Assembly: GCA_019137115.1 (NCBI GenBank)
Contig: JAGVSV010000054.1
Span: 1-6,693, forward strand
DNA length: 6,693 bases
DNA from: Bacillota bacterium
GTDB taxonomy: Bacteria; Bacillota; Clostridia; Christensenellales; Aristaeellaceae
Direction: 5' to 3'
Shown here piece by piece: positions 1 to 5,971 of the stretch (position 1 is its first letter; the number at the start of each line of letters is the position of its first letter). Both the position numbers and the translations under genes were made by a program. The notes under the pieces were generated by a model. That model worked only from the letters and a program-made list of their open reading frames with translations, did no database searches and was not told the origin of the DNA.

Positions 1-520
1 GCGCTTCGGCCACGGGGCCGGACACCACGCACAGGATGTTGAAATCCACCCCGGCTTTTTGCAGGCGCTTGAGCGTGCGCGTGATGCGCGCGTGGGTGCC
101 CTTGCCGTGGGCGTCCGGGCGCAGGCGGTCGTGCAGGGCGGCGTCCCCGTCCATGGACACGCCCAGCAGGAAATTGTGCTGCTTGAAAAAGGCGATCAAC
201 TCGTCCGACAGGTCGTACCCGTTGGTTTGCAGCGAGTAGCGCACCTCCATGCCCCGGGTGTTCCACTTTTTGACCGATCGCGCGAACGCCTCAAAGTAGG
301 CAAGCCCCGCCAGCGTGGGCTCGCCGCCCTGGAACATGAAGCTGACAAATCTCTCGGCGTACAGAAACGCGCGGCGCACCAGCGTATCGGCGTCGGCAGG
401 GGTCATGTTCGGGCGCACGCCGGCGTCGCGGTTCTCCATTTCGTCCACGTAAAAGCAGTACCGGCAGCGCATGTTGCACCGGCCGGACGCCGGCTTGATC
501 AATACGGTCAGCGGGGGCAT
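1..520 (-). CDS. Anaerobic sulfatase-maturating enzyme (radical SAM, anSME), N-terminal part
   Basis: Radical SAM enzyme that oxidises the active-site Cys (or Ser) of sulfatases to formylglycine in the cytoplasm without oxygen. The 173 visible residues run off the left edge. They show the cluster-binding motif C15-x3-C19-x2-C22 in the context SGRCNMRCRYCFYVDE, the FMFQGGEPTLAG block (about 62-73, the SAM-binding GGE), a LQTNG strand and GVSMDGDAALHD, all in the order seen in anSME proteins. Family members are usually about 370-400 residues, so the C-terminal SPASM half with the auxiliary clusters lies outside. The start ATG shares its A with the TGA of the upstream sulfatase (TGATG at 522-518). 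No good Shine-Dalgarno is visible, so translation is probably coupled. The sulfatase neighbour of Cys type is the expected substrate. The family assignment is firm; which sulfatases it serves in the cell is inferred. Confidence 0.93.
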   Translation of the reverse strand, partial: MPPLTVLIKPASGRCNMRCRYCFYVDEMENRDAGVRPNMTPADADTLVRRAFLYAERFVSFMFQGGEPTLAGLAYFEAFARSVKKWNTRGMEVRYSLQTNGYDLSDELIAFFKQHNFLLGVSMDGDAALHDRLRPDAHGKGTHARITRTLKRLQKAGVDFNILCVVSGPVAEA

Positions 521-1864
521 CAGGGCGTCACGATCCGCGCGGGGCGCTCCCCGGCCTTGTTTAGCTGGCGCAGCAGCTCCGCGCGCATTTTCAGCAGCGT
601 GTCGCGGTAGGCAGGGTCCGCCACCACATTGTTCAGCTCCGCCGGGTCATTCTGTAAGTCATACAGAAAATCGTCGGCGTACTCGTCGCTGTCCATGTGC
701 TCGCCGCCGTGCTTGCCCGGCGCGTAGGCCGCGTACAAAAAGTCCGGCGTGCGCACGCAGCGCCCCACGCGGCTTTCGCTGATCTGGGCGAACACCACCT
801 CGGGCTGGCCGTCCATGTCGCCCTTGGCCACGCGCTGCAGGTCCTCGCCGTCCATCCAGCCCGCGTCCATACCCGCCGCCGTCAGCAGCGTTTTGGGCAG
901 GCTGACGGTGGACACCAGGCGTTTGACGCGCTTGCCACCCAGAAAGCCCGGGCCGTGCAGCACCAGCGGCACGCGCAGGCAGGCGGTGTGGCAGGAACGC
1001 TTGTAGTCGTCATATCCGTTCTTGTGCGCGTCCTGGTTGCGGGTGCGGAAGTGGGAGCCATGGTCGGACACAAACGCGATCAGCGTGTTGTCGTACAGGC
1101 CCTTTTCCTTGAGCTTTTTGACCAGCCGCCCCAGGTTGTCATCCAGGCTCCGGCACTGGCCGAGATAATCGGGGTATTCCTCGCGGGCGTCGCCGCCCAG
1201 CGCGGCCAGGTCGTCCGGCAGCTGGAAGTCCCTGAACCGTTCCTTGCTGCCGTCCGGGCCTTCATAGTGGTTGCGGTCGTTCTGATGGTGCGGCTCAATG
1301 TGGCTGATGGTCAGGAAAAATGGCTTTTCGCCATTGTACCCGTCCAGAAATTCCAGGCCGAAGTCGGTGATGCAGTCGGCACGGTAGCCGGTAAAGTCCA
1401 CGCGCTGCATGTGCTCGTCAAACACGTAGCCGTCATAGCCGTGGGAGGTAAACTCCAGCACATCGGCCGCGCGCCAGAAGCCCTCATACCCGCCCCGGCG
1501 CTCCAGCGGGATGGCCACCGTGTGGTAATCCATCGCCGGCGTGCTCTCCAGCGCGCCCTCGCTGGCCAGGTGCCATTTGCCGACATAGGCGGTTTCATAG
1601 CCGTGCGCGGTAAACGCCCGCGCGGTGGTGCGCGCATCCAGCGGCAGCGCCCGGTTGTTGCGGTACACCCCGGTTCGGGTGGGGTACAGCCCCGTCTGGA
1701 ACACCGCGCGGCACGGCCCGCACACCGGCTGCGGGGTGAACGCGTTTTCAAACAGCACGCCGTCCCGTGCCAGCCCGTCCAGCACCGGGGAGATCGGCAG
1801 CGTCTGCCAGCGTGTCCGCGCGCTGCTGGTCGGTGAAGTACAGCAAAATGTTGGGCTTTTTCAC
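520..1864 (-). CDS. Type I (S1, arylsulfatase-like) sulfatase, Cys-type, with an apparent frame break near its N-terminus
   Basis: Alkaline-phosphatase-fold sulfatase that hydrolyses sulfate esters or sulfamates. Translation should begin at GTG 1864, 9 bases after AAGGAG (1879-1874). That frame gives VKKPNILLYFTDQQRADTL, the typical first strand with the metal-ligand Asp. After about 1808 the sulfatase reading continues only in another frame (LPISPVLDGLARDGVLFENAF), which is open to TGA at 520. The break fits loss of about 11 bases encoding a GCYG-like turn. Counting from GTG 1785 in the long frame (421 residues), the formylglycine motif is C22-G-P-C-R26 followed by a TGLYPTRTGV block, and the second metal site is D241-H242 in VSDHGSHF. 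Downstream is YKRSCHTACLRVPLVLHGPG, as in heparan-N-sulfatase/arylsulfatase-A relatives. No signal peptide is seen. It is first in an operon with anSME, which fits the Cys-type motif. If the break is real, a product started at 1785 would lack the first metal ligand and probably be inactive. The substrate is not predictable. Confidence 0.88.
1802..1813 (-). other. Frame break in the sulfatase gene (probable 11-base deletion)
   Basis: Reading leftward from GTG 1864, the codons for RADTL end at 1808. The codons for QTLPISPVLD start at 1806 in a different frame, leaving a single G at 1807 between them. Sulfatases normally have ten residues between DTL and the P-x-LD block, typically GCYG followed by six more. 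Here the six (QTLPIS) are present and the GCYG-like tetrad is missing, so the gap is 12 minus 1 = 11 bases. The flanks resemble each other (ACGCTGGC and ACGCTGCC), which would favour slippage. The size is inferred from family spacing; a sequencing or assembly error is not excluded. Confidence 0.75.
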
Positions 1865-1873
1865 GGTTTACCG

Positions 1874-1879
1874 CTCCTT
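1874..1879 (-). promoter_or_regulatory. Ribosome binding site of the sulfatase
   Basis: AAGGAG read on the minus strand, 9 bases before GTG 1864. It decides the true start: the other GTG at 1785 has no Shine-Dalgarno and would drop the first conserved strand of the enzyme. Confidence 0.8.
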
Positions 1880-1929
1880 CTGCGTATGCGTGCACGTCTA
1901 CCGGATTTCGTCTGTGTTCAACCAGCAAA

Positions 1930-1958
1930 AGTATACGGAACGCATACCGGAATATCAA
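1930..1958 (-). promoter_or_regulatory. Sigma-A type promoter for the sulfatase-anSME operon
   Basis: On the minus strand TTGATA (1958-1953) and TATACT (1935-1930) are separated by exactly 17 bases, each one base off consensus. Transcription would start near 1923, leaving a leader of about 60 bases before GTG 1864. It is divergent from the importer promoter at 2029-2057. Confidence 0.72.
1931..1947. promoter_or_regulatory. 17-bp imperfect palindrome over the leftward promoter, candidate operator
   Basis: GTATACG-GAA-CGCATAC: the arms match at six of seven positions around a 3-base centre. It covers most of the -10 and part of the spacer of the sulfatase promoter, where a bound repressor would block RNA polymerase. 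A lone GTATGCG half-site recurs at 1884-1890 in the leader. The cognate regulator is not identifiable here. Confidence 0.4.
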
Positions 1959-1970
1959 GCGGCGCGCTAT

Positions 1971-1992
1971 TCGCCTGCGAAAGAACAGGCGA
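1971..1992. promoter_or_regulatory. Perfect 7-bp inverted repeat between the divergent promoters, candidate operator
   Basis: TCGCCTG (1971-1977) and CAGGCGA (1986-1992) flank 8 bases. The element begins 12 bases upstream of the leftward -35 and ends 36 bases before the rightward -35, so one bound protein could affect both operons. No T-run follows on either strand, so it is not an intrinsic terminator. Confidence 0.45.
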
Positions 1993-2028
1993 TGTTCATT
2001 GAATGGCAACTTCAGTAGCAATGCCCGG

Positions 2029-2057
2029 TTGACGTGAGCAATCTCAGCCGCTATAGT
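2029..2057 (+). promoter_or_regulatory. Sigma-A type promoter for the importer operon
   Basis: TTGACG (2029-2034) and TATAGT (2052-2057) with a 17-base spacer. Transcription would start near 2064, giving a leader of about 77 bases before ATG 2141. This start makes the in-frame TTG at 2069 unlikely to be used, as it would be nearly leaderless. Confidence 0.72.
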
Positions 2058-2105
2058 TATGCAGATTTTTGCTTTTGGATTCAATCGCCGCAGGTTTTCT
2101 GGCAG

Positions 2106-2119
2106 GTTCATTCGTGAAC
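2106..2119 (+). promoter_or_regulatory. Small UUCG-type hairpin in the importer leader
   Basis: GTTCA-TTCG-TGAAC forms a 5-bp stem with a TTCG tetraloop, ending 3 bases before the AAGGAG of the first permease (2123-2128). It could protect the transcript end or modulate ribosome access. The short stem makes a chance occurrence possible. Confidence 0.3.
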
Positions 2120-2140
2120 AGCAAGGAGCGTACACCACAG

Positions 2141-3085
2141 ATGACAACCCACTCCGGCATTCGGTTGCCCAAGCCCACGCGTAATGACAAGCGGGTTTAT
2201 GTCCGCCAGCATTGGCTGCTCTATGTGATGTTGGCGCTTCCGATTACGTACTACATTGTGTTCCACTATATCCCCATGGGCGGAATCGTCATTGCGTTCA
2301 AGAATTATTCCATCTTCCGGGGCATATGGAAGAGTCCCTGGGTCGGCATGGAGAACTTCAGCAAGTTGTTTGCCATTGCAGAGTTTTCCAACGCAATCAA
2401 GAACACGCTGGTGCTCAATGTACTTAATCTCGTATTTGGGTTCCCCGCTCCGATTATATTGGCGTTAATGCTCAACGAGCTATCCGGCCGTCATTTCAAA
2501 AAGATTGCGCAGACCGTGCTGTATCTACCGCACTTTCTCTCCTGGGTAATCATTGGCGGCCTGGTGACCACGCTGTTCGCGACCCAAACCGGCATTATCA
2601 ACCGAGGCCTTGCCTCCATGGGAATTTCACCTGTCCCATGGCTTACTGAAAGCCGTAACTGGGTCGTGATGTACGTGTTCGTCAGCGTATGGCAATCCAT
2701 CGGGTGGGGAGCCATCATATACCTCTCCGCGATCACAAGCGTCGGGGAAGACCTGTATGAGGCTGCGCGCATCGACGGTTGCAGTCGTTTTCAAATGACG
2801 TACAAGATCACACTGCCAAGCATTAGGCCCACCATCGTCATCATGCTGATACTGAAAATCGGCAGCATGATGTCCATTGGATTTGAACAACCGCAGATGC
2901 TAAAAAACCCGATGGTAAATGATTCGGGCGATGTTATCTCAACATTTATTTACCGCTATGGTCTGGAGAACGGAAAATATTCCATCAGTACGGCGGCAGG
3001 ATTGATTCAGTCGGTCATTAATTTCGCGCTGGTCATTACTGCCAACGCCGTCAGCAACCGCATCTCGGACGAGGGTATCTGGTAA
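2141..3085 (+). CDS. lplB: Carbohydrate ABC transporter permease, LplB type
   Basis: Inner-membrane subunit of an oligosaccharide ABC importer (MalF-like, LplB/YtcP-system family). ATG 2141 is chosen because AAGGAG (2123-2128) precedes it by 12 bases; this gives 314 residues, normal for the family. An in-frame TTG at 2069 would add 24 residues but has no ribosome binding site. Six hydrophobic segments lie at about 24-50, 88-112, 125-147, 173-198, 230-250 and 283-303. The ATPase-contacting EAA loop is EAARIDGCSRFQMTYKITLP at about 207-226. The early segment YIPMGGIVIAFKNYSIFRGIWKSPWVG is typical of LplB proteins. It is the first gene of a three-gene operon, 15 bases before the second permease. 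No ATPase is encoded nearby; related Bacillus importers share MsmX, and the same is inferred here. The symbol marks family membership, not a proven substrate. Confidence 0.93.
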   Translation: MTTHSGIRLPKPTRNDKRVYVRQHWLLYVMLALPITYYIVFHYIPMGGIVIAFKNYSIFRGIWKSPWVGMENFSKLFAIAEFSNAIKNTLVLNVLNLVFGFPAPIILALMLNELSGRHFKKIAQTVLYLPHFLSWVIIGGLVTTLFATQTGIINRGLASMGISPVPWLTESRNWVVMYVFVSVWQSIGWGAIIYLSAITSVGEDLYEAARIDGCSRFQMTYKITLPSIRPTIVIMLILKIGSMMSIGFEQPQMLKNPMVNDSGDVISTFIYRYGLENGKYSISTAAGLIQSVINFALVITANAVSNRISDEGIW

Positions 3086-3091
3086 AAGGAG
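3086..3091 (+). promoter_or_regulatory. Ribosome binding site of the second permease
   Basis: AAGGAG directly follows the first permease's TAA and sits 9 bases before ATG 3101, fixing that start and showing the two genes are translated from one message. Confidence 0.7.
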
Positions 3092-3100
3092 TATCTTGGA

Positions 3101-3985
3101 ATGGCGAAGGGCCGACAATCACTGGTAGACCGCGGGTTTGAAGTGCTGGTAACGATCATCGTTACGATTATTGCGCTAACCTGCATACTCCCGATTCTCA
3201 ACATTTTTTCGCTGTCTTTGTCCAGCGCCAGGGCGGTAAACTCCAACGAAGTCACCTTCCTTCCGGTTGATTTTACGCTGGATGCCTATGAATCTGTCTT
3301 TACAAATGGTGCGCTTTTACGCTCCATGTGGTACACAATCAAGGCAACCCTGCTGTATGTATCCATCTCCATGTTTATGACCATCCTGTGCGCGTATCCG
3401 TTGTCCCACCGCGATTTGGTGGGCAGAAAGCCGCTATGGGTTTTTGTACTTTTTACCATGTACTTTGCTGGCGGCATGATCCCCTCCTACCTGCTGGTGA
3501 ACGATTTGGGCCTCATCAACACGATGTGGTCGCTCGTGCTGCCGGGCATGGTTTCTACGTACAACATGATTCTGATGCGGACTTTCTTTTCCTCCATACC
3601 TGCCGAGATGAAAGAAGCGGCATACATTGACGGCGCCAATGATGCAGATATACTCTGGCGGGTTGTGCTTCCCTTGTCGAAGGCCATGCTGGCGACGATC
3701 GCGTTGTTTTATGCGGTTAGCCGATGGAATGCGGTAACCGATGGAATGCTGTACATCAGTGAACCCAGCAAGTATATCCTGCAGGTGCGCCTGAAGAACA
3801 TTATCTTGTCGGCAGCCGGCCTGAATGAACTGATGAGTGAAGGCGCAAATGTTGGCTTAACCATACAGCCGTTACAGATACGAAGCGCAGCGCTGGTGTT
3901 CAGCTTGCTGCCGGTGCTTGTTGTGTACCCATTCCTGCAGAAATACTTCGTACGAGGCGTCATGATCGGCGCTGTAAAGGGCTAG
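3101..3985 (+). CDS. lplC: Carbohydrate ABC transporter permease, LplC/YtcP type (MalG-like)
   Basis: Second membrane subunit of the importer, 294 residues, full length for the family. Hydrophobic segments lie at about 13-38, 78-100, 111-133, 142-160, 193-213 and 262-280. The EAA loop reads EAAYIDGANDADILWRVVLP (about 172-191). The C-terminal YPFLQKYFVRGVMIGAVKG is the ending typical of LplC/YtcP permeases, as is YFAGGMIPSYLLVNDLGLINT in the middle. It would pair with the upstream LplB-type subunit to form the pore receiving sugar from the binding protein encoded next. The family is firm; the transported sugar is unknown. Confidence 0.94.
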   Translation: MAKGRQSLVDRGFEVLVTIIVTIIALTCILPILNIFSLSLSSARAVNSNEVTFLPVDFTLDAYESVFTNGALLRSMWYTIKATLLYVSISMFMTILCAYPLSHRDLVGRKPLWVFVLFTMYFAGGMIPSYLLVNDLGLINTMWSLVLPGMVSTYNMILMRTFFSSIPAEMKEAAYIDGANDADILWRVVLPLSKAMLATIALFYAVSRWNAVTDGMLYISEPSKYILQVRLKNIILSAAGLNELMSEGANVGLTIQPLQIRSAALVFSLLPVLVVYPFLQKYFVRGVMIGAVKG

Positions 3986-3990
3986 AAATC

Positions 3991-4008
3991 CCAGGCGGAC
4001 AGCCTTGG
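3991..4008 (+). other. Weak hairpin between permease and binding-protein genes
   Basis: CCAGGC and GCCTTGG can pair around ggaca with one bulged T, within the 49 bases separating the genes. Such stems often protect the separately stabilised binding-protein message, which is needed in excess over the permeases. No T-run follows, so it is not a terminator. The assignment is tentative. Confidence 0.25.
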
Positions 4009-4021
4009 TGATAAATAACGC

Positions 4022-4026
4022 GGAGG
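4022..4026 (+). promoter_or_regulatory. Ribosome binding site of the binding protein
   Basis: GGAGG 8 bases before ATG 4035. It sets the start at MKRTLVLL and rules out the in-frame ATG/GTG-type start at 4005, which would bury the signal peptide behind ten extra residues. Confidence 0.75.
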
Positions 4027-4034
4027 TGTACCAC

Positions 4035-5591
4035 ATGAAGAGAACCCTGGTTCTGCTGATGGCTGCCTTGATGGTCATGGCCAGCCTGAGCGCTATGGCC
4101 GAATCGCCGTTTACGGCAGATTCGCCCGGCGAAGTTTCTGTAGCCGTATTCGACCGTAGCAACATGGATACGAACTATGGAGATGCGACCAACAACTATT
4201 GGGCGAACTGGATTAAGGAGCAGGTGCTTGAGCAACTCAATATCGAAGTAACCTTTGTCGCGATGCCACGAAGCAACTCCGACAGCATTATCCCCGTCTG
4301 GATGGCGGGCGGCAACTGCCCGGATATTTTCATCTCATACAGCCCCGCCATCCTCTATGACTATGCCGAGCAGGGCGGGCTATACGAGTTGAGCGAACTC
4401 ATTGAGCAGTATGGCCCCAACATTACGTCAGAACTCGGCGAGCAACTGCCATACGGGCACGTCAGCGGCGGCCAGTATGCAATCGTCGCTAAGCGCGGTT
4501 TGGTTGCCCATGTCAGCGCGTTTATTCGCAAAGACTGGTGTGAAGCCGTGGGTTATGAACTGGTGGCCGACGAGAATGGCGTTGTGTCCATCACCTATGA
4601 TGACCTGGAAAAGGTCATGACGCAGTGGAAAGAGCAGGGCCTGTGTGAGTATCCCATGGCCATGCTCCAGGAACCAACCACATACGAAGCGGAGTCCATG
4701 GATTCCTTTACGCACGCCTTCATTGACTACGAAAATCTCACGGATGAAGATGTGGCAGTTAAGCCCGATATCCTCTGGCCTGGTGTCAAAGAAGGATACC
4801 GTTGGCTGAACAAGCTGTACAACAATGGTCTCATCCAGCCTGACTGGGCGATCTACGGCGATGAGACCGAGTGGAAGAGCTGGATTAGCAACGGCAAGGT
4901 TGGTGTGTGGGCGCATGCCTACTGGCGTGAGTTGGCAAAGAAGGAGTCCGTCGAGGCTTTGTACGCGAACCATCCGGAGGCGGAAGTCGTGCCCATCAGC
5001 GTAACGAACAACGACGGCGTCGCGGCGCTTGTAGATCGTTATGTACCGTACGGCATGTACATGATGGTGCCCGTATACAGCCAGCATGCAGCTGAAGCTG
5101 TCATGTACATCGATTGGCTAAGCAAATACGAGAACTTCGAGTATTTGGCCTATGGCCAGGAAGGCGAGCACTACACCAAGCTGGAGAATGGCGCGCACGA
5201 TGCTTCAACTGCGTTGCCTGATGCCCGGCCAAGAATCAGCGTGGGCGATCTGGTGTTGACCTATAACGGCAATCCTGACCGTGACGTCGCTGTCGCCGAA
5301 ATGACCAGTGCCATCGACGAACGCCTTAAGCCGGTGTATGAAGCTGCGTACTATACGGCATTGGAGAACACCTTTGAGCCGTATGACTTCGGAAAAACCA
5401 TTGTCGCCAGGGGCGACTATGGCCTATCGCTGAATGAAAAGATCGGCGAAATCCGCGTAAAAGCCATCACGGGCGCAGTGGACGCATTCGATGCGACTTA
5501 TGACACGCTGGTCGAGGAGTTCCTGGGCATGGGCGGTCAAACCGTCATCGACGAGAGCCTGGCTGCCTATCAGGAGAAAGAGGCAAAGTAA
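4035..5591 (+). CDS. lplA: Extracellular sugar-binding protein, LplA-type ABC importer subunit, non-lipoprotein signal peptide
   Basis: Captures an oligosaccharide outside the membrane and delivers it to the two permeases encoded just upstream. It has 518 residues, typical of large LplA-type binding proteins. The N-terminus is a clear Sec signal: MKRT, a hydrophobic core to about residue 18, then SAMA with likely cleavage after A22 before ESPF. There is no lipobox Cys, unlike most Gram-positive binding proteins. The mature part shows family-like blocks: NYWANWIKEQVLEQLNIEV, MAGGNCPDIF, QGGLYELSELIEQYGPNI, SAFIRKDWCEAVG, then late GYRWLNKLYNNGLIQPDW. The chain ends in a charged helix (YQEKEAK). 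A 12-bp terminator follows 17 bases after the stop, so this is the operon's last gene. The gene order (permease, permease, binding protein) differs from the Bacillus lpl order. The substrate is unknown; a sulfated or uronic-acid glycan fragment is only suggested by the neighbouring sulfatase. Confidence 0.92.
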   Translation: MKRTLVLLMAALMVMASLSAMAESPFTADSPGEVSVAVFDRSNMDTNYGDATNNYWANWIKEQVLEQLNIEVTFVAMPRSNSDSIIPVWMAGGNCPDIFISYSPAILYDYAEQGGLYELSELIEQYGPNITSELGEQLPYGHVSGGQYAIVAKRGLVAHVSAFIRKDWCEAVGYELVADENGVVSITYDDLEKVMTQWKEQGLCEYPMAMLQEPTTYEAESMDSFTHAFIDYENLTDEDVAVKPDILWPGVKEGYRWLNKLYNNGLIQPDWAIYGDETEWKSWISNGKVGVWAHAYWRELAKKESVEALYANHPEAEVVPISVTNNDGVAALVDRYVPYGMYMMVPVYSQHAAEAVMYIDWLSKYENFEYLAYGQEGEHYTKLENGAHDASTALPDARPRISVGDLVLTYNGNPDRDVAVAEMTSAIDERLKPVYEAAYYTALENTFEPYDFGKTIVARGDYGLSLNEKIGEIRVKAITGAVDAFDATYDTLVEEFLGMGGQTVIDESLAAYQEKEAK

Positions 5592-5608
5592 CGGATCTGG
5601 CAAGCCCG

Positions 5609-5641
5609 GAGTTCCCGCTGGTTTTCAGCGGGAACTCTTTT
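5609..5641 (+). terminator. Intrinsic terminator of the importer operon
   Basis: A perfect 12-bp stem, GAGTTCCCGCTG (5609-5620) with CAGCGGGAACTC (5626-5637), closes a GTTTT loop and is followed by TTTT. It starts 17 bases after the binding-protein stop. The T-run is short and interrupted by GG, so some read-through into the following ORF is possible. Confidence 0.88.
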
Positions 5642-5656
5642 GGTTGGAGGTAGAAA

Positions 5657-5881
5657 ATGGGGCGCCATTGCCTGGCGAATGTGCGCTTCCTGGACACGCG
5701 AATTCCGCAGCTGCAGGAGCAGAGATGCCTGGATACGGCAAACCCCCACTGCGGGTCGGTCCCTCTCACCGAGCCAAATGCCATAGCGCGCATGCCGAAG
5801 GCATTGGTGCAGCGGGCAGTCGGCCACAGGAAATCCTATCTTGATGTAGTACACACACCGCATACGGAAACCCTGAGGTGA
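5657..5881 (+). CDS. Unrecognised short ORF, possible N-terminal remnant of a larger gene
   Basis: 74 residues, MGRHCLANVRFLDTRIP onward. I do not recognise it. In favour of a real origin: GGAGG (5646-5650) lies 6 bases before the ATG, and the ORF begins just after the importer terminator, where such loci often continue with a glycan-degrading enzyme. The stretch LQEQRCLDTANPHCGSV resembles, weakly and from memory, the Q-x(2,3)-D-x-x-x-P-x-x-G pattern near the start of some (alpha/alpha)6-barrel hydrolases and lyases. Against: it is short, rich in Arg/His/Cys, with no hydrophobic core or membrane segment, and ends with no homologous-looking tail. It may be an N-terminal stub left by a deletion or a decayed gene, or a chance ORF. 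No known function is proposed. Confidence 0.3.
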   Translation: MGRHCLANVRFLDTRIPQLQEQRCLDTANPHCGSVPLTEPNAIARMPKALVQRAVGHRKSYLDVVHTPHTETLR

Positions 5882-5952
5882 TCCATCATGCTTGTCCGAA
5901 TGCGGTTGCGATCCAGCCTGACAACAACCGGCACCATCTCAAACCATCATGG
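5882..5952. other. Intergenic stretch without a supportable gene
   Basis: Together with the flanking ORF 5657-5881 this is part of a gap of about 380 bases between the terminator at 5641 and the regulator at 6020. Short open stretches occur in all plus frames, but none has a ribosome binding site or family-like residues. I see no tRNA, rRNA or strong hairpin here. Confidence 0.4.
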
Positions 5953-5971
5953 CAACAAACTTGCTTTGTTG
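5953..5971. promoter_or_regulatory. Perfect inverted repeat over the regulator promoter, candidate operator
   Basis: CAACAAA-CTTGC-TTTGTTG, 7-bp arms with a 5-base centre. It overlaps the proposed -35 at 5961-5966 of the Crp/Fnr-family gene, a position typical of autorepression. It is not the classical TTGAT-N4-ATCAA Crp/Fnr site, so the binding protein could be another regulator. Confidence 0.5.

Noticed and set aside
59..610. Plus-strand ORF of 183 residues opposite the anSME gene
   Set aside because: Antisense to the CxxxCxxC radical SAM sequence, with no ribosome binding site and no recognisable domain.
697..1836. Long plus-strand ORF of 379 residues opposite the sulfatase
   Set aside because: It is antisense to a gene with clear sulfatase motifs; its sequence is low-complexity, rich in Val/Ala/Arg/His, and has no family resemblance. 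It arises from the high GC of the region.
2069..2140. N-terminal extension of the first permease from TTG 2069
   Set aside because: It starts about five bases after the predicted transcript start, has no Shine-Dalgarno, and adds residues not typical of the family; ATG 2141 has AAGGAG upstream.
1311..2147. Minus-strand ORF of 278 residues spanning the promoter region and the sulfatase N-terminus
   Set aside because: It runs out of frame with both sulfatase segments, is rich in Arg/Trp/Pro, and crosses both divergent promoters. It is not the missing start of the sulfatase.
4428..5087. Minus-strand ORF of 219 residues inside the binding-protein gene
   Set aside because: Shadow of the well-supported plus-strand gene; no start signal or domain.
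5778..5805. AATGCC/GGCATT and ATGCC-GAA-GGCAT small inverted repeats
   Set aside because: Short, overlapping alternatives inside a possible ORF, with no T-run and no promoter context; likely chance.
5545..5863. Minus-strand ORFs across the terminator and the following gap
   Set aside because: They read through the terminator stem, show no family features and have no ribosome binding site.
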